Assembly: GCA_900757335.1 (NCBI GenBank)
Contig: CAAENL010000186.1
Location: 1 to 13,173 of the forward strand
DNA length: 13,173 nucleotides
Reading direction: 5' to 3'
From: Clostridia bacterium
GTDB lineage: Bacteria; Bacillota; Clostridia; Oscillospirales; Acutalibacteraceae
Position numbers and translations under genes: made by a program
The notes under the pieces: model-generated
Database searches by the model: none
Told to the model about the DNA's origin: nothing
Seen by the model: the letters and a program-made list of their open reading frames with translations, nothing else
In this document: piece after piece, positions 8,006-13,173 of the stretch
Position numbering within the stretch: the first letter of the stretch is position 1
How the letters are laid out: every line of letters begins with the position of its first letter

Positions 8006-11000
8006 TTATTGACCGTTTGTTATTTTTTTAAATCTGCTTTCGGTTGATAGAAATTCTTCTTTGGATATTTTTGGAGTTCCATTGTCAATTATCAATGGAT
8101 TTTCGTCTATTTCTTTTTTTCTCGGGTCGAATCTAAAAAGATTCCAATATCCTGATTCAACAGCTTGCTTTGCGGACAATAAAGAATTTTTCATGCCACC
8201 TTTTATTCCGTGGTTTATACATGGGGAGTAGGCGATTATGATAGATGGCCCATTGTAGCTTTCGGCTTCGGTGAATGCTTTTATGCATTGATTGTAGTTT
8301 GCTCCTAAAGCTATTTTGGCAACGTAAACATATTCGTAAGTCATGGCCATGGCAGCTAAATCTTTTTTTGGTGTTGATTTTCCTGCGGCTGCAAACTGAG
8401 CTATTGCTCCTTTAGGTGTTGCTTTTGAAGCTTGCCCGCCCGTGTTTGAATAAACTTCCGTGTCAAATACAAGTATGTTTATATTTTCTCCCGACGCAAT
8501 TACATGGTCTAAGCCTCCGAATCCGATATCGTAAGCCCAACCGTCTCCACCGAACATCCATACTGATTTTTGAGAAATATTATCTTTGTTTTTTATAAGT
8601 TCGTCGCAAATGTCTTGTGGCAATTCACTTTTTCTTGTTTCAATTAAATCAATGATTTTTTCAGAATAAATTTGATTTTCGGAAAAATTACTTAAAGTTT
8701 CCAAATATTTTTCGCATACATTTTTTATTTCCGATTTGTCTGAAACATCATAAAGGTTTTTTATTAAATTTGAAACACGTTTTTTTTGTGCTTTTTGAGC
8801 CAGTGCTATTCCGAATCCGAATTCGGCATTGTCTTCAAAAAGAGAATTTTGCCATGCAGGTCCGTTTCCTTTTTCGTTGGAAGTGTATGCGGATGATGGG
8901 AATGAGCCTCCCCAAATTGATGAACAACCTGTTGCGTTGGCTATAAACATTCTGTCTCCGAAAAGCTGAGTTGCCAATTTGGCATAGGGAGTTTCTCCGC
9001 ATCCTGCACATGCTCCCGAAAATTCGAGCAAAGGTTTTTTAAACTGACTTCCTTTAATGGTAGATTTTTTAAATTTTTCAAACACTGCCTTTTTTGACGG
9101 AAGTTTTTGAGTATAATCAAATGCTTCTTGTGAATCAATTTCATGTTTTGCTTCTTTCATTTCCAGGGCTTTATTTTTTCGCATTCCGGGGCAAACTTCC
9201 ACGCAGCTTTCGCATCCTGTGCAGTCTTTGCTTGAAATTACTATTGAAAAATTCAAATCCGGTATACCCATCATTTTTTTGGATTTTAATGTTTTAGGAG
9301 CGTTTGAAACTTCTTCATTTGTAAGTGCAGCAGTACGTATGACTGCATGAGGGCATACGAGCGAACACAAACCGCACTGAATACAATTTTCAGGAATCCA
9401 GCGAGGAATAAAACTTGCGGTTCCTCTTTTTTCAAACGCGGAAGAGCCGAGAGGTATAGAACCGTTAGCATAAGGCAAGAACGCAGAAACAGGTAAATCG
9501 TCTCCTTTTTTTGAAGAAACGGGGAGTAGTATATTTTTTACGAATTCCTGCAAATTTTTATTTTGAGAATAAGTTTTATCATAAATATTTTCATTATCAC
9601 TTAAATTCTTCCACGATTCGGGAACATTTATTTTTTTCAATTTTTTCATACCGTATTCGGCTGCGAGGCAGTTAAGATGTACGACGTTTTCTCCTTTTTT
9701 TGAATAGGATTTGTTTACAGCTTTCTTTATCAATTCAAGGGAAGTTTTTTCATCGAATATATTTATTATTTTAAAGAAAGCCGATTGAAGAACTGTGTTG
9801 ATTCTTCCGCCAAGGCCTAACTCTCTGCTTATGGTTGTGGCGTCTACGGTGTAAAAATTTATATTGTTTTGAGCGATATATTTTTTTATTTTGTTAGGTA
9901 AGATTTTTTCTAATTCGTTTTCATTCCAAATACAGTTGAGAAGAAAACTTCCCTTAGGTTTTAAATCTTTGAGCATGTCATATTTATATATATACATAGG
10001 CGTATGGCAAGCAACGAAATCAGCTTTATCAACGTAATATGTCGATTTTATGGGTGCGTCGCCGAATCTTAAGTGAGATACGGTGATTCCTCCTGATTTT
10101 TTTGAATCATAGGAAAAAAATCCTTGTACATTTTTGTTTGTGTTTTCGCCTATTATTTTTATTGTGTTTTTAGATGCTCCAACAGTTCCGTCTGAACCTA
10201 TTCCCCAAAACTTACAGCAGTATGTGTCCGCAGGTATTGTGTTTATTTCGTCTTTTGCTTCGAGAGAAAGATGAGTTACATCATCATTGATTCCTATTGT
10301 AAACTTTGTTTTAGGATTTTCTGAATTCATATTTTCATATACGGCAATTATCTGTCCCGGAGTTGTGTTTTTTGAACTTAAACCATAACGCCCGGAATAG
10401 AGTTTCAATGATTCTTTTTTTTCTTCTTTAAGAGCTGCCAAAACATCCAAGTAGAGCGGTTCGGCAATTGAACCGGGTTCTTTGGTTCTGTCCAGAACCG
10501 ATATTGTTTTTACGCTTTTTGGGATTTCTCTCAAAAGATGTTTAGCCGAGAAAGGACGATAAAGATGTACTTTTATTAATCCGACTTTTTCTCCTTTAGA
10601 GGAAAGATAATCAATAACTTCTTCTATAGTTTCGCAGACAGAACCCATTGCTATTATTATTTTTTCTGCATCCTTTGCTCCGTAATAATTAAATGGTTTG
10701 TAATTAGTTCCGTTTTCCTTATTTATTTCATTCATGTAGTTTTCAACAATTTCAGGAATTTTGTTATAAAATTTGTTACAAGCTTCTCTGTTTTGAAAAT
10801 ACACATCGTCGTTTTGAGCCGTTCCGCGTAAAGACGGATTTTCTGGGTTTAAAGCGTTCTTTCTGAAATTTTCCAAAGCTTTTTTGTCGACCATTTTTTC
10901 AAGTTTAGAATAATCCGTTAATTTGATTTTTTGAATTTCATGAGATGTTCTGAATCCGTCAAAAAAGTGTATAAAAGGAACGCTTCCTTTAATTGCACTT

Positions 11001-11497
11001 AAATGAGAAACACATGCAAGGTCAAATGCTTCTTGCGGATTGTTCGACGCAATCATTGCGTAACCTGTTTGACGGCAAGCATATATGTCCGAATGGTCGC
11101 CGAATATCGAAAGTGCGTGAGCCGCAACTGTTCGAGCTGCAACATGAATTACTCCGGGAAGTAATTCACCAGCCATTTTATACATATTAGGAATCATCAA
11201 AAGCAATCCTTGAGAAGATGTGAAAGTTGTTGCCAAAACTCCTGAAGACAGTGCTCCGTGCACTGCCGCTGATGCTCCTGCTTCCGATTGCATTTCGGCA
11301 ATTTGTACTTCTGAACCGAATATGTTTTTCTTTCCGCCAACGGAATATTTATCTGTTGTATCTGCCATAACGGAAGAAGGAGTAATGGGGTATATTGCGG
11401 CTACCTCCGTAAAGGCGTATGCAGCGTGAGCTGCTGCTGTATTTCCGTCCATGGTTGATAGTAGTGTATTTTTATTCACTGTAACATAACCTTTCAT
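8006..11497 (-). CDS. nifJ: Pyruvate:ferredoxin (flavodoxin) oxidoreductase, single-chain
   Basis: Oxidatively decarboxylates pyruvate with CoA to acetyl-CoA and CO2, reducing ferredoxin or flavodoxin in the cytoplasm; a central enzyme of anaerobic fermentation. At 1163 residues it is a full-length homodimer-type enzyme. The N-terminal domain begins TMDGNTAAAHAAYAFTEVAAIYPITPSS (15-42). Domain II contains SVLDRTKEPGSIAEPLY (333-349). Two ferredoxin-like clusters are C705/C708/C711/C715 and C759/C762/C765/C769. The proximal cluster ligands are CAGC (830, 833), C858 and C1093. Thiamine diphosphate binding is seen in GGDGWAYDIG (983-992) and NTGGQ (1018-1022). It ends soon after the last conserved region, with no long C-terminal extension. 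Start choice is uncertain: ATG 11497 has no ribosome binding site, whereas an in-frame GTG (11479-11477) lies nine bases after AAAGGT (plus-strand 11489-11494), giving 1157 residues. It is monocistronic, divergent from rplM. Identification is certain. Confidence 0.99.
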   Translation of the reverse strand: MKGYVTVNKNTLLSTMDGNTAAAHAAYAFTEVAAIYPITPSSVMADTTDKYSVGGKKNIFGSEVQIAEMQSEAGASAAVHGALSSGVLATTFTSSQGLLLMIPNMYKMAGELLPGVIHVAARTVAAHALSIFGDHSDIYACRQTGYAMIASNNPQEAFDLACVSHLSAIKGSVPFIHFFDGFRTSHEIQKIKLTDYSKLEKMVDKKALENFRKNALNPENPSLRGTAQNDDVYFQNREACNKFYNKIPEIVENYMNEINKENGTNYKPFNYYGAKDAEKIIIAMGSVCETIEEVIDYLSSKGEKVGLIKVHLYRPFSAKHLLREIPKSVKTISVLDRTKEPGSIAEPLYLDVLAALKEEKKESLKLYSGRYGLSSKNTTPGQIIAVYENMNSENPKTKFTIGINDDVTHLSLEAKDEINTIPADTYCCKFWGIGSDGTVGASKNTIKIIGENTNKNVQGFFSYDSKKSGGITVSHLRFGDAPIKSTYYVDKADFVACHTPMYIYKYDMLKDLKPKGSFLLNCIWNENELEKILPNKIKKYIAQNNINFYTVDATTISRELGLGGRINTVLQSAFFKIINIFDEKTSLELIKKAVNKSYSKKGENVVHLNCLAAEYGMKKLKKINVPESWKNLSDNENIYDKTYSQNKNLQEFVKNILLPVSSKKGDDLPVSAFLPYANGSIPLGSSAFEKRGTASFIPRWIPENCIQCGLCSLVCPHAVIRTAALTNEEVSNAPKTLKSKKMMGIPDLNFSIVISSKDCTGCESCVEVCPGMRKNKALEMKEAKHEIDSQEAFDYTQKLPSKKAVFEKFKKSTIKGSQFKKPLLEFSGACAGCGETPYAKLATQLFGDRMFIANATGCSSIWGGSFPSSAYTSNEKGNGPAWQNSLFEDNAEFGFGIALAQKAQKKRVSNLIKNLYDVSDKSEIKNVCEKYLETLSNFSENQIYSEKIIDLIETRKSELPQDICDELIKNKDNISQKSVWMFGGDGWAYDIGFGGLDHVIASGENINILVFDTEVYSNTGGQASKATPKGAIAQFAAAGKSTPKKDLAAMAMTYEYVYVAKIALGANYNQCIKAFTEAESYNGPSIIIAYSPCINHGIKGGMKNSLLSAKQAVESGYWNLFRFDPRKKEIDENPLIIDNGTPKISKEEFLSTESRFKKITNGQ

Positions 11498-11549
11498 ATA
11501 AAAAATTATTTTTTTGTTTTATGATTAATATTTTTGAATTACATCTAAC

Positions 11550-11578
11550 ATTATATCCTGTAACGACCATATTTCCAA
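11550..11578 (-). promoter_or_regulatory. Probable sigma-A promoter of nifJ
   Basis: On the minus strand TTGGAA (-35, plus-strand 11573-11578) and TATAAT (-10, plus-strand 11550-11555) are separated by exactly 17 bases. The predicted start lies near 11543, leaving a leader of about 45 nucleotides before the ATG of nifJ. The -10 is perfect and the -35 matches four of six positions. Confidence 0.75.
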
Positions 11579-11671
11579 ATTATTTATTAAAGTCGAAAAT
11601 GAGATATAAAGAGAAAAACATATAAAAAAACGAGAAAAAAAGAGATTGAATATGTGAAAATCAATTTTTTG

Positions 11672-11701
11672 TTGACAAAGATATTTTTAACATGTTATGA
11701 T
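11672..11701 (+). promoter_or_regulatory. Sigma-A promoter of the rplM-rpsI operon
   Basis: TTGACA (11672-11677) and TATGAT (11696-11701) are separated by 18 bases. Transcription should start near 11708, about 30 nucleotides before the rplM ATG. An A/G-rich then AT-rich stretch upstream (about 11598-11670) could act as an UP element. The promoter is back to back with that of nifJ, and nothing else is apparent in the roughly 90 bases between them. Confidence 0.85.
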
Positions 11702-11737
11702 ATAAAAGTTGGATTAATAATAATAGGAGGAAGAAAG

Positions 11738-12181
11738 ATGTCTACATACATGCCAAAAAACGGCGAAGTAGAACGTAAGTGGTATATTTTAGACGCAGCA
11801 GGAAAACCATTGGGAAGAGTTGCTGTTACAGCTGCAAATTTACTTCGCGGAAAAGTTAAACCGATTTTTGCCCCGCACGTTGACTGTGGTGACCACGTAA
11901 TAATTATAAATTGTGAGAAAGCTGTTTTAACAGGAAAGAAACTCACTCAAAAATATCATTATCACCACACGGGTTATGTAGGAAATCTCAAAAGCGTCAG
12001 ATACGACACTTTAATGAGAGAACATCCCGAAAAGGCAATGCATATGGCTGTTGAAGGAATGCTTCAAGACAATGCTCTCGGACGTAAACAAATTGTAAGA
12101 TTACGTACGGTTGTAGGAAATGAACACAAGCATTCGGCTCAAAAACCGGAAATTTGGAACGATGCGGAGGGAAATAAATAA
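11738..12181 (+). CDS. rplM: Large-subunit ribosomal protein L13
   Basis: L13 (uL13) is an early-assembling protein of the 50S subunit that binds 23S rRNA. The 147-residue product has the usual length and family landmarks: the N-terminal [15 protein letters not shown] (about 15-29), then [37 protein letters not shown], the [20 protein letters not shown] segment, and a C-terminal [10 protein letters not shown]. The start at 11738 is fixed by AGGAGGAA (11725-11732). An in-frame ATG at 11654 would add 28 residues, but it lies upstream of the promoter and is not real. The stop overlaps the rpsI start by one base (TAATG), so the two are translationally coupled. Identification is certain. Confidence 0.99.
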   Translation: MSTYMPKNGEVERKWYILDAAGKPLGRVAVTAANLLRGKVKPIFAPHVDCGDHVIIINCEKAVLTGKKLTQKYHYHHTGYVGNLKSVRYDTLMREHPEKAMHMAVEGMLQDNALGRKQIVRLRTVVGNEHKHSAQKPEIWNDAEGNK

Positions 12182-12582
12182 TGTACAATAAGATTCCATT
12201 TTTTTACGGAACAGGAAGAAGAAAAAGTTCTGTTGCACGTGTAAGACTTTACAAAGGTACAGGAAAAATTGTCATTAACGGCAGAAGCATAGATGAATAC
12301 TTTGGATTGGAAACTTTGAAAGTTATCGTCCGTCAACCGCTCGTCCTTACTGAAACAGAAGGAAAATTTGATATAATCTGTAACGTAAACGGCGGAGGAG
12401 TTGCAGGTCAAGCAGGAGCAATAAGACACGGAATTTCCAGAGCTCTTTTGGAATTTGATTCGGAAAAATTAAAATTAAGCCTCAAAAAAGCAGGATTTTT
12501 AACCCGTGACCCAAGAATGAAAGAACGTAAAAAATACGGTCTTAAAAAAGCAAGAAAAGCTCCACAATTTTCGAAGAGATAA
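12181..12582 (+). CDS. rpsI: Small-subunit ribosomal protein S9
   Basis: S9 (uS9) is a 30S head protein whose C-terminal tail reaches the decoding centre and contacts P-site tRNA. The 133-residue product shows [16 protein letters not shown] (8-23), the GKIVINGR motif, the glycine-rich [23 protein letters not shown] (69-91), and the conserved basic tail [11 protein letters not shown]...APQFSKR ending in SKR. The ribosome binding site GGAGGG lies inside the end of rplM (12166-12171). The gene is co-transcribed with rplM. No convincing hairpin terminator follows, only a T-rich stretch at 12583-12599, so transcription may continue into the DegV-family gene. Identification is certain. Confidence 0.99.
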   Translation: MYNKIPFFYGTGRRKSSVARVRLYKGTGKIVINGRSIDEYFGLETLKVIVRQPLVLTETEGKFDIICNVNGGGVAGQAGAIRHGISRALLEFDSEKLKLSLKKAGFLTRDPRMKERKKYGLKKARKAPQFSKR

Positions 12583-12625
12583 TATTTTTGCTGTTTTTTC
12601 GAAATGTTTCCTGAAAGGTGATGAG

Positions 12626-12715
12626 ATGAGTTTTTTATTTTCGTTGAAGAAAATAGTGCTCAGTTTATATGAACGAATATGTATTGTTGACAGATTCAAC
12701 ATCGGATTTGCCTAA
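12626..12715 (+). CDS. Possible 29-residue leader ORF overlapping the DegV-family start
   Basis: A short frame (begins MSFLFSLKKIVLSLYERIC) starts at ATG 12626 behind AAAGGTGAT (12614-12622), which pairs well with the 16S rRNA end at good spacing. It ends with TAA at 12713-12715 and overlaps the first 47 bases of the DegV-family gene in another frame. The downstream gene lacks a good ribosome binding site of its own, so translation of this ORF might control it. It may equally be a chance frame; no homolog is recognised. Confidence 0.3.
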   Translation: MSFLFSLKKIVLSLYERICIVDRFNIGFA

Positions 12716-13173
12716 GGAAATTGTTGATGAATTTGATATAAAAGTCTTGCCCATGAAATTCACTCTCGACGGTGAACTCCATGTTGACGACGGTTCTGTG
12801 AGCGTGGATAATTTTTATGAAAAAGTCAAAAACAAATCAATTGTTTCCACATCACAGATTAATCCGGGAGAATTTGAAGAATATTTTGAAAAATATTTGA
12901 AATTAGGTAAAGATATAGTTTATGTTTGTTTTTCTTCGGGGCTTAGCGGAACATATAATTCTGCATGCATAGCAGCGGAAGAATTAAAAAAACGTTATCC
13001 TGAAAATCAAGTAAAAATTATTGATTCTCTTTCGGCGTCTTTGGGCGAGGGGTTAATTGTTTACCATCTTGCGAAAATGGCCAGAGAAGGTGCTAAACCG
13101 GATGAACTGGTGAATTGGGCGAACAATAACAAACTAAAAGTTTGTCACTGGTTCATTGTTGATGATTTGTATC
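12669..13173 (+). CDS. DegV-family fatty-acid-binding protein (3'-truncated by the window)
   Basis: DegV/FakB-family proteins bind a fatty acid in a deep pocket; in Bacillota, FakB members present it to the kinase FakA for phosphorylation and use in membrane lipids. The 168 visible residues contain the N-terminal LLTDSTSDLPKEIVDEF (6-22) with the LPM strand after it, the VSTSQINPGEF segment (59-69), SSGLSGTYNSA (89-99), and IIDSLSASLGEGL (117-129); the last visible residues are HWFIVDDLY. About 110-120 more residues are expected beyond the window. The start is chosen as the only in-frame Met: an in-frame TAG lies 15 bases upstream at 12654, and MNEYVLLTDSTSD is where family members begin. No Shine-Dalgarno sequence precedes it. 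Several DegV paralogs are usual, so I give no symbol. Whether it shares a transcript with rplM-rpsI is open: the gap is 86 bases without a clear terminator. Confidence 0.93.
   Translation, partial: MNEYVLLTDSTSDLPKEIVDEFDIKVLPMKFTLDGELHVDDGSVSVDNFYEKVKNKSIVSTSQINPGEFEEYFEKYLKLGKDIVYVCFSSGLSGTYNSACIAAEELKKRYPENQVKIIDSLSASLGEGLIVYHLAKMAREGAKPDELVNWANNNKLKVCHWFIVDDLY

Noticed and set aside
11580..11665. Purine-rich tract as a possible repeat or origin-like element
   Set aside because: It is low-complexity A/G sequence without repeated units, DnaA-box pattern or dyad; an UP element for the rplM promoter is the simplest reading.
11654..11737. Upstream in-frame ATG extending L13 by 28 residues
   Set aside because: It lies upstream of the promoter hexamers (11672-11701), lacks a ribosome binding site, and L13 proteins begin near the later Met.

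Overview
The window is an AT-rich stretch of chromosome from a low-GC Gram-positive anaerobe. The best fit is Clostridia in the wide sense (Bacillota). The evidence is an RpoC of Bacillota type, strong Shine-Dalgarno sequences (AGGAGG-like), consensus TTGACA/TATAAT promoters, a one-piece pyruvate:ferredoxin oxidoreductase and a DegV-family protein. I cannot place it to genus. No tRNA, rRNA, CRISPR array, insertion sequence or integrase is visible, and no gene-free stretch exceeds about 240 bases.

Left block, plus strand (1-5784). The window opens inside rpoC, at the last ligand of its N-terminal zinc site, and rpoC runs to a clear hairpin terminator. It is followed by a secreted, membrane-anchored DD-carboxypeptidase-family protein (SLTK / SSG / KTG motifs, the middle one non-canonical) and a 315-residue protein with S1-type RNA-binding repeats. 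This block ends at a bidirectional terminator.

Middle block, minus strand (5908-11497). A 632-residue protein is the most unusual gene here. Its C-terminal half carries the landmarks of a microbial-type poly(ADP-ribose) glycohydrolase (PARG) macrodomain, with an intact Gln-Glu-Glu catalytic signature, but it is split by long charged inserts and preceded by about 290 residues I cannot assign. It has its own promoter with perfect -35 and -10 hexamers and sits as a single-gene unit among housekeeping genes. Next comes nifJ, a complete pyruvate:ferredoxin oxidoreductase with all visible Fe-S and thiamine diphosphate motifs, which feeds acetyl-CoA and reduced ferredoxin into anaerobic metabolism.

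Right block, plus strand (11672-13173). A strong promoter, divergent from that of nifJ, drives rplM-rpsI (ribosomal proteins L13 and S9), overlapping by one base. A DegV-family fatty-acid-binding protein follows and is cut by the window end. It is preceded by a 29-codon reading frame with a much better ribosome binding site than its own.

Most of the window is core machinery: transcription, translation, cell wall and central carbon metabolism. The real candidate for new biology is the large PARG-like protein, which has no ADP-ribosyltransferase or NAD-consuming partner in view.
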